The notes: generated by a model from the sequence alone, not told the origin. Positions 8,567-15,975 are shown, counted from the first letter of the stretch. The stretch is DNA of 64,000 bases from SIG480 sp045546975 (GCA_045546975.1 JAZQDV010000007.1:124001-188000), one strand, 5' to 3'. Program-made: numbers and translations.

Positions 8567-10069
8567 TTGAGAAAATATGTAGGCTACATTCCGGCGGTAC
8601 TCTTTACTGCATTTTATCTGTTTTCAGGACTTTCCGGAGTAAGTTTAACAATGCCAATGATCGTGTTTTGGCTTGTTTGCTTTTGGGTTTCTGCCTTTCT
8701 CCTGCACAAAGGTCTGTTCTGGGGCGGGGTGTTCGGTTTCGTTCCTGCGATAAATATGCTTTATATGGGCGGTGGATATAGGGGACAAGTCATAAATATT
8801 GAAATCCCCTTAGGTGTTTTGTTATTGCTATTTTATGTACTCTTTGGCATATATCTTTGGAAGAAAAGGCGCGACGCCGCTGCCCTCAAAGTAGAAACCA
8901 AGGAAATAGTCCTTTTGGCAGTCAAGTTTTTACTTACAATTGCGGTTATAATGATAAGCGCCTATATCGGTGTGCTGTCAAGTCTGATACTGACCTCAGA
9001 AGGCATACACAGTGCTATTGTTTTCGTTGGTGCATTGCTTCTCCCCTCTTTGCTATTTCCTCTGATATGGCTGAAGAAGAGAAAGCGCTTCTTCCTTATA
9101 TGGCTTGCACCCGCCCTTGTTTATTTTATCGTCTTGGGCATTAACTACGGAATCGTCAGGTACGACAAGAGCATTACCGTAGACACAGCACCAAACATTA
9201 ATGTACATGAATATCTCCCGTTTAAGGAAGATTCAAAAATAGTAAAGCTCAATAGTAAAACGCTGAAGTTCACAGATAATTTACCGATAATTGACGGTGC
9301 GGCGGCACTGTTTCCTGTTTACTCCGCATTTGTCAATGCGACATATCCTGACACAACGGAACTTCGTTATGACGGTCCTTTCCAGTATAACAACACTCCC
9401 GACGGTTACCGTCTTTTAGCGGAAAAGCAAACGGATATCTTCATCGGCGTTTACCCGTCTGAAGAGCAGCAGGCGTACGCAGAACATCGTAATACAACTT
9501 TCCGATACACACCTATCGGAGCGGAGGGCTTTGTGTTCTTTGTCCACAAGGATAACCCGATTGACAATCTCACAACAGAGCAGCTTCGGGGTATTTATTC
9601 AGGTGAGATAACTAATTGGAGTGAGGTCGGCGGTAAAAACGAAAAGATTGAGGCCTTCCAACGAAACGAGGGTAGCGGAAGCCAGAGTATGCTGAAAAGG
9701 TTTATGGGCGACAAGCCCATAATGGATGCACCTAAAGAGCTCCGAAACGATTTGATGGTGGGTATTATTGAGAGAGTATCCAACTACAAGAGCAAAACCA
9801 ATTCTATCGGCTTCTCGTTCAGATTTTATGTTGAGGGCATTATAAAGAATCCCGATATAAAAATGGTTTCCATCGACGGTGTTGCACCTACGGCAGAGAA
9901 CATCAAAAGCGGCAAATATCCCGTTGTGACGCCGATATATGCAGTAACGTATGAAGAACAACCAAGTGAAAATGTTTCTCGACTTCTTGATTGGATTCTT
10001 TCAGACGAAGGACAGTACATTATTGAAGAAACCGGCTATGTCGGTATAGTATCGGACTTTGCAGAATAA
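8567..10069 (+). CDS. Multi-spanning membrane protein fused to a PstS-like substrate-binding domain
   Basis: A 500-aa protein. The TTG start is chosen because GGAGG lies 8 nt upstream; an ATG in another frame at 8560 opens only a short ORF. Residues 1-195 hold about seven hydrophobic segments. Residues from about 235 onward match the phosphate-binding-protein type of periplasmic domain: IIDGAAALFPVYSAFV, GFVFFVHKDNPIDNLT, LRGIYSGEITNWSEVGG and RNEGSGSQSMLKRFM. In PstS-like proteins these segments build the ligand pocket. The bound ligand is unknown, and no pst transport genes are nearby. Possible roles are a membrane-tethered sensor or receptor. The architecture is seen; the function is inferred. 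Confidence 0.82.
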   Translation: MRKYVGYIPAVLFTAFYLFSGLSGVSLTMPMIVFWLVCFWVSAFLLHKGLFWGGVFGFVPAINMLYMGGGYRGQVINIEIPLGVLLLLFYVLFGIYLWKKRRDAAALKVETKEIVLLAVKFLLTIAVIMISAYIGVLSSLILTSEGIHSAIVFVGALLLPSLLFPLIWLKKRKRFFLIWLAPALVYFIVLGINYGIVRYDKSITVDTAPNINVHEYLPFKEDSKIVKLNSKTLKFTDNLPIIDGAAALFPVYSAFVNATYPDTTELRYDGPFQYNNTPDGYRLLAEKQTDIFIGVYPSEEQQAYAEHRNTTFRYTPIGAEGFVFFVHKDNPIDNLTTEQLRGIYSGEITNWSEVGGKNEKIEAFQRNEGSGSQSMLKRFMGDKPIMDAPKELRNDLMVGIIERVSNYKSKTNSIGFSFRFYVEGIIKNPDIKMVSIDGVAPTAENIKSGKYPVVTPIYAVTYEEQPSENVSRLLDWILSDEGQYIIEETGYVGIVSDFAE

Positions 10070-10083
10070 GGAGTGTAAAATTA

Positions 10084-10596
10084 ATGAAGAAAATGGCATG
10101 GGTTTTATTGATAATAGTTCTCCTGGCTATTGGCGGATGCAAAGACAAAAAGGACCTCTATCTCCCCGAAGCGAAAAACGATAAAGTATTTACCACCATT
10201 GGCGGTGAAGATACGACACATCAGGGCGACGGTTATACCTTGACTGTGACTGCAAAGAATTACCGTTACGAAAAGGACTATGACGACGGTAATTTAGAAG
10301 AGGCGTGGGACTACACAAAAAAAGAAGATGTAGAAATCAGAGTCACAACATATAAAAACTCGGATGAGATCTCTGCAAGACGCAGATTCTTAAGGGAGAA
10401 CGATGACTATATCTTTGAGGACTTAACCGGTTTTTCTGTTTGCGGAATCGAGCCCGACGGAGATACATTGTGGTTTAATATTCATGAAGCAAACGGAACA
10501 GTCTATATTGTTTCGTGGGAATATCCAAAAAACACAAAGGAAAATCTGAAAAATGAACTTGCCCAAATAGCGCAAACTTTCAAGACAGTAAATTGA
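10084..10596 (+). CDS. Lipoprotein of unknown function
   Basis: A 170-aa lipoprotein with a clear signal peptide and the lipobox IGGC. The mature part is charged, contains DGYTLTVTAKNYRYEKDY and ends in a long helix (KENLKNELAQIAQTF). No family is recognised. It is the last gene of the four-gene envelope cluster, 14 nt after the binding-domain protein, and one arm of the 33-bp inverted repeat begins 5 nt after its stop codon. Confidence 0.75.
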   Translation: MKKMAWVLLIIVLLAIGGCKDKKDLYLPEAKNDKVFTTIGGEDTTHQGDGYTLTVTAKNYRYEKDYDDGNLEEAWDYTKKEDVEIRVTTYKNSDEISARRRFLRENDDYIFEDLTGFSVCGIEPDGDTLWFNIHEANGTVYIVSWEYPKNTKENLKNELAQIAQTFKTVN

Positions 10597-10673
10597 GAAA
10601 ATCCCGTACACATTGGGTGGTGCTTCATAGGGAGAATACGGTTTTTGATTGCTCTTTTTCGTTTATAGTGCAC

Positions 10674-10713
10674 AAAAAAATACAGACATACGTCAGTATG
10701 TCCGCATTTTTTA
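10674..10713 (-). terminator. Hairpin with A/T flanks
   Basis: Core stem GACATAC/GTATGTC with a GTCA loop. The outer part pairs fully, with two G-U wobbles, only on the minus-strand RNA, and is bounded by T6. It is probably a back-up terminator for the minus-strand gene at 10914-11588. Confidence 0.6.
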
Positions 10714-10790
10714 ATTTCTCTAATTCGAAAAATATCTAACCCAAAACTGCTTCGCACCAAAAAATCATAAGTTTGAGTGCAGAACAAGAT

Positions 10791-10828
10791 AAAAAAGCTC
10801 GCAACCCTGACGGGTTGGGAGCTTTTTT
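10791..10828. terminator. Bidirectional terminator
   Basis: 17-nt arms (10791-10807 / 10812-10828) with a single mismatch, a TGAC loop, and A6/T6 ends. It serves the convergent transcripts of the lipoprotein gene (+) and the SanA/YdcF-type gene (-). Confidence 0.88.
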
Positions 10829-10913
10829 GATGCAGTTATGTGCCAAAATCGTGGTTTTTTGGCGTTTTATCCCTATGAAGCGCCACCCTTTGTGTACGGG
10901 ATTTATTTTCATT

Positions 10914-11588
10914 TTAACCGTTTGTTGCGTTACCGTCGCCGGAAACGGGGATTTTCTCCCCAAGGAAAGTTGGTTCGGGCTTATATATTGTCTTTAAGAA
11001 ATCCTTGCACCTTGCAAGAATTTCGCGTGCTTCACGGTATGATTGCCCTCGATACGTCCGATAATCAGCGTCTACGCCATATACTTCAATACCAAGCTTT
11101 TCGGCAATATACAAAGCTCGGTACAGGTGATACTTTTGCGTCACAACTATAATCTTATCGGCATCAAAAACTTCCTTTGCGCGGTACATACTCTCGTATG
11201 TTGAAAAGCCTGCGTGGTCCATGAAAATATCATCCGAGGGAATTTGCGAATCAAGAGCTACCTGCTTCATTGTATTTACTTCGTCATACACCTTTCTTCC
11301 GTGGTCCCCGCTCATAATTATTTTGGGTGCCGCGCCCCCGTTGTAGAGTGCAATTCCTCTTTTCAGTCTGTCCGCAAGCATATCGCTCGGTTTTCCGTCG
11401 TCCTTGACCTGACATCCCAGCACCACGATACAGTCAATGTCGCGAAGTTCCATTGCTTCTTCGGGAGTAAGGATATTTTCGCCGCCAACGTTCTTTACAT
11501 GAGCGTTTATGGTAAAAACCGTTACTGCCCCCAAAATTACGAGGCCAAGAAGCGCAATTATAATTTTTTTAAGAACTTTTTTCTTCAT
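10914..11588 (-). CDS. SanA/YdcF/ElyC-type DUF218 protein
   Basis: A 224-aa protein with one N-terminal membrane anchor (residues 8-27) and an extracytoplasmic DUF218 domain. The family motifs are present: CIVVLGCQVKDDGKPSDML, AAPKIIMSGDHG, AGFSTYESM and VVTQKYHLYRALYIA. Family members are linked to envelope integrity and lipid-carrier or vancomycin tolerance in other bacteria; the chemistry is not established. It is monocistronic with its own promoter, and two terminator hairpins lie downstream. SD AGAGG precedes the ATG. Confidence 0.92.
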   Translation of the reverse strand: MKKKVLKKIIIALLGLVILGAVTVFTINAHVKNVGGENILTPEEAMELRDIDCIVVLGCQVKDDGKPSDMLADRLKRGIALYNGGAAPKIIMSGDHGRKVYDEVNTMKQVALDSQIPSDDIFMDHAGFSTYESMYRAKEVFDADKIIVVTQKYHLYRALYIAEKLGIEVYGVDADYRTYRGQSYREAREILARCKDFLKTIYKPEPTFLGEKIPVSGDGNATNG

Positions 11589-11622
11589 TTTTTCCTCTTT
11601 GTGAATTGGATTTGTTTTTTAT

Positions 11623-11650
11623 ATTATACCACAAATCCGTGGGTTTTCAA
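11623..11650 (-). promoter_or_regulatory. Sigma-A-type promoter of the SanA/YdcF-type gene
   Basis: Minus-strand TTGAAA (11650-11645), a 16-nt spacer and TATAAT (11628-11623), about 35 nt before the ATG. Confidence 0.72.
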
Positions 11651-11700
11651 TGTTGCGGTGGGAAATGACGATTTTAGAGAAGAGTGAAGAGAGCAGAATA

Positions 11701-11743
11701 CCAAGAGAGACCCCGCATCTTTTCGATGTGGGGTCTCTCTTGG
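11701..11743. terminator. Strong hairpin overlapping the duplicated tRNA end
   Basis: 19-nt arms (11701-11719 / 11725-11743), complementary apart from one position that forms a G-U wobble on the plus-strand RNA. The TGG end of the right arm is the CCA complement of the duplicated tRNA 3' fragment. It resembles the arrangement at 11847-11886, but the sequence is different. Confidence 0.7.
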
Positions 11744-11760
11744 TGCGGGCGGTGGGACTT
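11740..11760 (-). repeat. Duplicated 3' end of tRNA-Leu (21 bp)
   Basis: The 21 bases at 11740-11760 are identical to 11883-11903, which form the 3' part of tRNA-Leu (end of the T arm, acceptor strand, discriminator and CCA). The fragment is 143 bp downstream of the real tRNA on the minus strand. Such duplications are left when an element integrates into a tRNA 3' end, but no integrase or cargo remains; the 143-bp interval is GC-rich and non-coding. Confidence 0.75.
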
Positions 11761-11846
11761 CTTTTCTGCAGAAAAGCCACGGCGGTTGCGGCGTGCCACC
11801 GGCACCCCGCCAAGAGCCGCCTTTCAAGTCCCTGCACATCCATATA

Positions 11847-11886
11847 CCAAAAAAGAACACCGACTCTCGTCGGTGCTCTTTTTTGG
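11847..11886 (-). terminator. Terminator of tRNA-Leu
   Basis: 18-nt arms (11847-11864 / 11869-11886) with a 4-nt loop; the one non-Watson-Crick position is a G-U pair on the minus-strand RNA. The stem includes the encoded CCA end of the tRNA, and T6 follows. Confidence 0.85.
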
Positions 11887-11966
11887 TGCGGGCGGTGGGA
11901 CTTGAACCCACACGTCGGGGACACTGGCTCCTAAGACCAGCGCGTCTGCCATTCCGCCACGCCCGC
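11884..11966 (-). tRNA. tRNA-Leu (anticodon UAG)
   Basis: 83 nt including an encoded CCA. The acceptor stem GCGGGCG pairs with CGCCCGC. The D arm contains GGCAGACGC as expected for Leu tRNAs, the anticodon loop reads CTTAGGA (anticodon TAG, reading CUA), there is a long variable arm, and the T loop is GTTCAAGTC. It lies downstream of recR with its own promoter inside the end of recR, and its terminator overlaps the CCA. Confidence 0.96.
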
Positions 11967-12012
11967 GGATATATAATAATGCAGAATTATTCTTATCTTT
12001 TCATTAAATATG

Positions 12013-12041
12013 ATTTTATCACATTTCGCGTCTTCCTTCAA
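12013..12041 (-). promoter_or_regulatory. Promoter of tRNA-Leu within the end of recR
   Basis: Minus-strand TTGAAG (12041-12036), a 17-nt spacer and TAAAAT (12018-12013). The -35 and spacer lie in the last codons of recR; the tRNA begins about 47 nt downstream of the -10 box. Confidence 0.6.
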
Positions 12042-12618
12042 GTGCTCTTGTCAGAGTCATCTCGTCAGCATACTCAAGGTGACCGCCGACGGGGATACCG
12101 TATGCAAGGCGAGTTGAGACAACACCGAAAGGCTTTAAGAGACGTGCGATATACATCGCCGTTGCCTCACCCTCGGTATCAGGGTTTGTCGCAAGAATAA
12201 CCTCGCGTATCTCGCCCTTTGAAACTCTTTCGCAGAGCTCCTTGATTCTTACATCGTCAGGGCCCACTCCGTTCATAGGAGAGATGCACCCATGTAGTAT
12301 ATGATAAAGCCCGTTATACTCGCGCGTTTTTTCAATTGCCGCAACGTCTTTGGGGTCGGACACTACGCACACAACACTTTTATCACGCGCATCGTCTGAA
12401 CAGATACTGCATATTTCCGTATCCGTGAGATTCTGACACACGCTACAGAACTTTACCGTTTTTTTTGCGGAGAGAATTGCGTTTGCAAAGCCCTCTGCCT
12501 CGGCATCCGGGAGCGAAAGCATAAAAAATGCAAGTCTTTGCGCAGTCTTTCTTCCAACACCCGGCAGTTTCTGGAACTGCTCTATTAAGTTTTCAACCGG
12601 TGCCGTAAAAAAGCGCAT
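12019..12618 (-). CDS. recR: Recombination mediator protein RecR
   Basis: 199 aa, the usual RecR length. An N-terminal helix-hairpin-helix (LPGVGRKTAQRLAF) is followed by a four-cysteine zinc motif (CSVC...CSIC), a Toprim domain (VVCVVSDPKDVAAIEKT...ILATNPDTEGEATAMYIA) and a C-terminal Walker-B-like segment (RLAYGIPVGGHLEYADEMTLTRAL). RecR acts with RecF and RecO to load RecA at gaps. It is the last protein gene of the SRP RNA-dnaX-ybaB-recR unit, 19 nt after ybaB. Confidence 0.98.
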   Translation of the reverse strand: MRFFTAPVENLIEQFQKLPGVGRKTAQRLAFFMLSLPDAEAEGFANAILSAKKTVKFCSVCQNLTDTEICSICSDDARDKSVVCVVSDPKDVAAIEKTREYNGLYHILHGCISPMNGVGPDDVRIKELCERVSKGEIREVILATNPDTEGEATAMYIARLLKPFGVVSTRLAYGIPVGGHLEYADEMTLTRALEGRREM

Positions 12619-12637
12619 AACTTCTCCCTCCGAAAAA

Positions 12638-12991
12638 TTAGAACATACCGGGGAGATTCATTCCTCCGGTGATTTTTTTCATCTCACTTGCTGCTGCATT
12701 TTCCGCCTTATTCATAGCCTCGCTGATTGCCGCAACAATGAGGTCTTCAAGCATCTCTACATCGTCAGGATCGCATGCTTCGGGTGAAATTTTTATTGCA
12801 GTTACACGGTTTTTGCCGTTTACTGTCGCTTCTACAACTCCGCCGCCCGCACTTGCAGTATATGTCTTTTCCTGAAGCTCTTCCTGCATCTGCATCATAT
12901 CCTGCTGCATCTTCTGAGCCTGCTTTATCATATTCATATTTATTCCGCCGCCACCGGGAAATCTGCCGCCCGGAAATCCGCCTCTTGCCAT
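12638..12991 (-). CDS. ybaB: YbaB/EbfC-family nucleoid-associated protein
   Basis: 117 aa with the typical Met/Gln-rich helix (INMNMIKQAQKMQQDMMQMQ), a central sheet (GGGVVEATVNGKNRVTAIKI) and a second helix. Family proteins form dimers, bind DNA and coat the nucleoid. The N-terminal ARGGFPGGRFPGGGG stretch is a Gly-rich extension common in Clostridia members. Its place between dnaX and recR is conserved in Firmicutes; the gap to dnaX is 12 nt. Confidence 0.96.
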   Translation of the reverse strand: MARGGFPGGRFPGGGGINMNMIKQAQKMQQDMMQMQEELQEKTYTASAGGGVVEATVNGKNRVTAIKISPEACDPDDVEMLEDLIVAAISEAMNKAENAAASEMKKITGGMNLPGMF

Positions 12992-13003
12992 AATGTTTTC
13001 TCC

Positions 13004-14602
13004 TTACTTTACAGTTAATCCTTCCATGCCCTCAAGGCCTTCTAAAAGCTCATCAAGTCCACTTGTCACGGGAGCTTCTTTTTTTATTTCACGCACAACG
13101 GTTATGTTTATACCGGGTGCTACTTTTCCTGCCGCGCGCCTTAAGATATCCATATTTTCGCTTCTGGTAAGCATCTGAAGTGCAAACGGGTTTTCGCTCG
13201 ATATTGAAAGCACCTGTCCTGAAAGCGTTGATGAAACCGACGCGAAAAGCGGTGCCACACCGGGGGAAAGCTCTTTTTTTGCCTCAGCAAAAATATTGTT
13301 CCATGCGCTTTTTGCATCGCCTTCAATCTTTTTTTCTTCGACCTTTGCCGGTGCAACTTCCTTCGTCGCGGTCGGTTCCTCTTTTGTCACTTTTGAAGGT
13401 TCCGGTTTTTCCGCCTTGGGTTTCGGAGCCTCTTCTCTTTTTACGGTTATGCTGCCGCTTTCTATCTTTTTTTCAAGCTCGCGGATTCGTGATATCAAAG
13501 CATCACTGTCAATCTCTCCCACACTCTCGCAAAGACGCACGCAACAAAGCTCGGCCTCTATCCTTTTGTTTGGGCTTTGCGCGATTGTACTGCTTACACC
13601 CTGGAGTGTTTCTATCGCGTTGCAAAGCCGTATACTATCAAACTTTTCTGAAAGTGCGCGGAACTCGGCATCTGAGAACCTCGCGGAAAGCCGCGGAAGA
13701 TTCTCGCCCGAATCTGCCTTTGAAATGAGAACATCGCGGAAGATTCCTGCGATTTCATTCAGTACTGAGGTGATGTTCTTGCCACCCTCATACACCTCGC
13801 TTAAGTGCGAAAGCGCTCTCCCCGTATCCCTGTCAGCAATAGCATCTGCAAGGGCATACGTTTCACGTCTTCCTGCAAGGCCAACTACGTTTTCAACCGT
13901 TTCTACATCCACTTTGCCGTCGCCGACCGAGATGCACTGGTCAAGGAGAGAAAGTGCGTCTCTCATCGCTCCGTCTGCAAGGTTTGCTATGTAGTTTGCA
14001 GCGTCTTGTGAAAGCTCTGCACCCTCACTTCTTGCGATGAACACAAGTCGTTCGGAAATTGCAGAAAGTGGTATTCTCTTGAATATAAATCTCTGGCAAC
14101 GCGATGCTATCGTTGCAGGGACCTTATGAAGCTCGGTTGTCGCAAGGATAAATACAACGTGCTCCGGCGGCTCCTCCATAATCTTGAGAAGGGCGTTGAA
14201 CGCACTTGCCGAAAACATGTGTACCTCGTCGATTATATACACACGCTTTTTTGCGTTTGCAGGCGAATATACCGCCTCGTCTCGAAGCTCGCGGACATAA
14301 TCGACACCGTTGTTTGATGCGGCGTCTATCTCCACAATATCGAGAATCTCGCCGCTTGATATACCAAGGCAGGTGGGACACTTGTTGCACGGATTTCCAT
14401 GGAAGGGTGACTCACAGTTAATCGCCTTTGAAAGAATTTTGGCACACGTAGTCTTGCCCGTTCCGCGCGAGCCCGAAAACAAATATGCGTGAGATGTTTT
14501 CCCCGAAGCAACCTGCTTTGTGAGCGTGTCGCATATAGCGGACTGCCCTATTACATCAGCAAAGCTCTGAGGTCTCCACTTTCTATACAAAGCCTGATAC
14601 AT
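13004..14602 (-). CDS. dnaX: DNA polymerase III subunit tau (possibly tau/gamma)
   Basis: 532 aa. The ATG at 14602 is chosen because AGAGGT lies 8 nt upstream and the protein then begins MYQALYRKWRPQSFADVIGQ, the standard start; the upstream open frame runs into the SRP RNA. Visible motifs are Walker A (GSRGTGKTTCAKILSKA), the four-cysteine zinc module (CESPFHGNPCNKCPTC), Walker B (VYIIDEVHMFS) and sensor 1 (ATTELHKVPATIASRC). Residues 390-430 are a Lys/Glu/Pro-rich linker, followed by a C-terminal domain for polymerase contact. Tau/gamma form the ATP-driven clamp loader of the replisome. A slippery A-AAA-AAG heptamer at codons 423-425 could give a 426-residue gamma-like form (see the separate entry). 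Confidence 0.97.
   Translation of the reverse strand: MYQALYRKWRPQSFADVIGQSAICDTLTKQVASGKTSHAYLFSGSRGTGKTTCAKILSKAINCESPFHGNPCNKCPTCLGISSGEILDIVEIDAASNNGVDYVRELRDEAVYSPANAKKRVYIIDEVHMFSASAFNALLKIMEEPPEHVVFILATTELHKVPATIASRCQRFIFKRIPLSAISERLVFIARSEGAELSQDAANYIANLADGAMRDALSLLDQCISVGDGKVDVETVENVVGLAGRRETYALADAIADRDTGRALSHLSEVYEGGKNITSVLNEIAGIFRDVLISKADSGENLPRLSARFSDAEFRALSEKFDSIRLCNAIETLQGVSSTIAQSPNKRIEAELCCVRLCESVGEIDSDALISRIRELEKKIESGSITVKREEAPKPKAEKPEPSKVTKEEPTATKEVAPAKVEEKKIEGDAKSAWNNIFAEAKKELSPGVAPLFASVSSTLSGQVLSISSENPFALQMLTRSENMDILRRAAGKVAPGINITVVREIKKEAPVTSGLDELLEGLEGMEGLTVK
13323..13334 (-). promoter_or_regulatory. Candidate -1 frameshift (or slippage) site in dnaX
   Basis: On the minus strand the heptamer A-AAA-AAG (13334-13328) sits in phase so that codons 424-425 are AAA AAG. 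A -1 slip gives GAT and then TGA (stop at 13325-13323), yielding a 426-aa product that keeps the ATPase domains and loses the tau C-terminus. An SD-like AAAGG lies about 8 nt upstream of the heptamer; only a weak downstream stem is seen. E. coli dnaX uses the same heptamer followed by one codon and UGA. Whether it works here is inference. Confidence 0.55.
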
Positions 14603-14638
14603 CAAATCTACCTCTTTTGGAGTTGTATACTTATTTTT

Positions 14639-14932
14639 GGTCCATTGCACGACCGTACACCCAAACCTCGACCGCGCAAAAATATGCGGAATTTATATGC
14701 ACGACTCAAAACCGGCATCCCTGCGGCACACGAAGAAAACCGCTTAATGCTGCTCGGTTCCCCGCCTGACATGGTTCACAGCCCTTCGCTGCGCAGGACC
14801 GATTTCTCAACACCGTTCATATAACCCGGCCATACATTTACGTGCCTCAGCCCGGGAATTCACCCCTGCTATAGCGGATTGCAGGTACAGGGCACCGCTA
14901 TCTCCCCGGCTAGTACGGTCTTGCAACGGACC
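14639..14932 (-). ncRNA. ffs: Signal recognition particle RNA (large bacterial type)
   Basis: About 294 nt. The apical S-domain core is clear on the minus strand: GTGAACC, GTCAGG, GGGGAACCGAGCAGCA and AAGC, at about 14740-14775. The ends pair over 19 nt (14914-14932 with 14639-14657) with two mismatches, giving the long rod with an Alu-like 5' domain found in Bacillus and Clostridium. It scaffolds Ffh for co-translational membrane targeting. It lies between asnA and dnaX, the usual Firmicutes position beside dnaX. Ends are estimated to within a few nt; no separate terminator is seen before dnaX. Confidence 0.93.
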
Positions 14933-14952
14933 AAAACTTGTATTTACTTAAA

Positions 14953-15963
14953 CTACAGTAACTTTATTCCGTGCTCGCGGCAAATTTCAACATCTGCTGC
15001 CGGCCACACGGACGACTGCACCTCTCCGATATGCGCGCAGTCAAGCATATACATACAGAGACGTGACTGACCGATACCACCGCCGATGGTGTACGGAAGC
15101 TTTCCCGTGACAAGTGCTTTCTGGAACGGGAGGGAAAGTCTGTCCTCACAGCCCTCTGCACGAAGCTGCTCGAGAAGTGACTTTTCGTCGACGCGGATAC
15201 CCATTGAGGAAATCTCAAATGCGCAATCAAGAAGCGGATAGTAAAGAACAATGTCACCGTTGAGCTTCCAGTCATCGTAATCCGGAGCGCGTCCGTCGTG
15301 CTTTCCGCCGCTCTTAAGTTTTCCACCGATTTGTGAAATGAACACTGCACCATATTCGCGTGCGATTGCGTGCTCGCGCTCTTTCCCCGTGAGGTCTGGG
15401 TATTTCTCCTCAAGCTCATAGGTGGAGAAGAATGCGATTTCATCGGGAAGCTTGCGCTCTGTTCCGAACTTTTCTGAAACCTCGCGCTCAGCATCCCTTA
15501 CGACAGTATATATCTTGCGCACAATGCTCTGCAAAAATTCGGTTGTTCTGTCCTCTTTCGCGATGACAAGCTCCCAGTCCCACTGGTCAACATAAATAGA
15601 ATGAAGGTTATCCGTCATCTCGTCGCGACGGATAGCGTTCATATCCGTATAGAGACCCTCTCCGACCTCAAAGCCGTAGTTTGCAAGTGCCATTCTCTTC
15701 CACTTTGCAAGAGAGTGGACAATTTCATAAACGCTTCCGGGCTGTTCGAGAAGGTCAAAAACAACAGGACGCTCAACACCGTTTAAGTTGTCGTTAAGGC
15801 CCATGCCCTTCTTGACAAAAAGCGGTGCGGAAACACGCTCGAGCGAGAGTGCCTCGGAAAGTCTCTTCTCGAACATATCCTTTATCATCTTCACTCCGCG
15901 CTCTGTGTCGCGGATAGACATTTTTCTGTTATAGCCCGCAGGCAAAATAAGACGTTCTTTCAT
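14953..15963 (-). CDS. asnA: Aspartate-ammonia ligase
   Basis: 336 aa, matching AsnA (E. coli about 330). It makes asparagine from aspartate, ammonia and ATP and has a class-II aminoacyl-tRNA-synthetase-like fold. Diagnostic segments include LSLERVSAPLFVKKGMGLNDNLNG, VDQWDWELVI, and a C-terminal TIGGGIGQSRLCMYML, which corresponds to class II motif 3. It lies 12 nt downstream of glnA, so both ammonia-assimilating enzymes are expected on one transcript. SD AAGGAAGA precedes the ATG. No T-box leader is present. Confidence 0.97.
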   Translation of the reverse strand: MKERLILPAGYNRKMSIRDTERGVKMIKDMFEKRLSEALSLERVSAPLFVKKGMGLNDNLNGVERPVVFDLLEQPGSVYEIVHSLAKWKRMALANYGFEVGEGLYTDMNAIRRDEMTDNLHSIYVDQWDWELVIAKEDRTTEFLQSIVRKIYTVVRDAEREVSEKFGTERKLPDEIAFFSTYELEEKYPDLTGKEREHAIAREYGAVFISQIGGKLKSGGKHDGRAPDYDDWKLNGDIVLYYPLLDCAFEISSMGIRVDEKSLLEQLRAEGCEDRLSLPFQKALVTGKLPYTIGGGIGQSRLCMYMLDCAHIGEVQSSVWPAADVEICREHGIKLL

Positions 15964-15975
15964 AATATCTTCCTT

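Larger units (their letters stand above)
10601..10902. repeat. 33-bp inverted-repeat arms around a 236-bp centre with two hairpins
   Basis: The arm at 10601-10633 and the arm at 10870-10902 are inverted copies with three mismatches in 33. Each arm begins ATCCC and ends GGGA(T), so each can also close its own small hairpin. Because the flanking genes converge, each gene has the same motif just after its stop codon on its own transcript. The 236-bp centre holds the two terminators listed separately and no gene. It could be a decayed miniature element with terminal inverted repeats or a repeated 3'-UTR RNA motif. No target-site duplication is evident. Confidence 0.7.

Noticed and set aside
11619..11924. 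Overlapping Arg/Pro-rich ORFs on both strands across the tRNA-Leu downstream region
   Set aside because: They run through terminators, the duplicated tRNA end and the tRNA itself, have no SD, and change frame freely. They are products of GC-rich repeats, not genes.
13274..13280. Second slippery run (A-AAA-AAA) in dnaX at codons 441-443
   Set aside because: It is in phase, but the -1 frame stays open for more than 40 codons, so it does not give a defined short product. The site at 13328-13334 is the better candidate.
14603..14650. N-terminal extension of dnaX to 14650
   Set aside because: It enters the 3' end of the SRP RNA and lacks an SD; the ATG at 14602 has one and gives the standard start.
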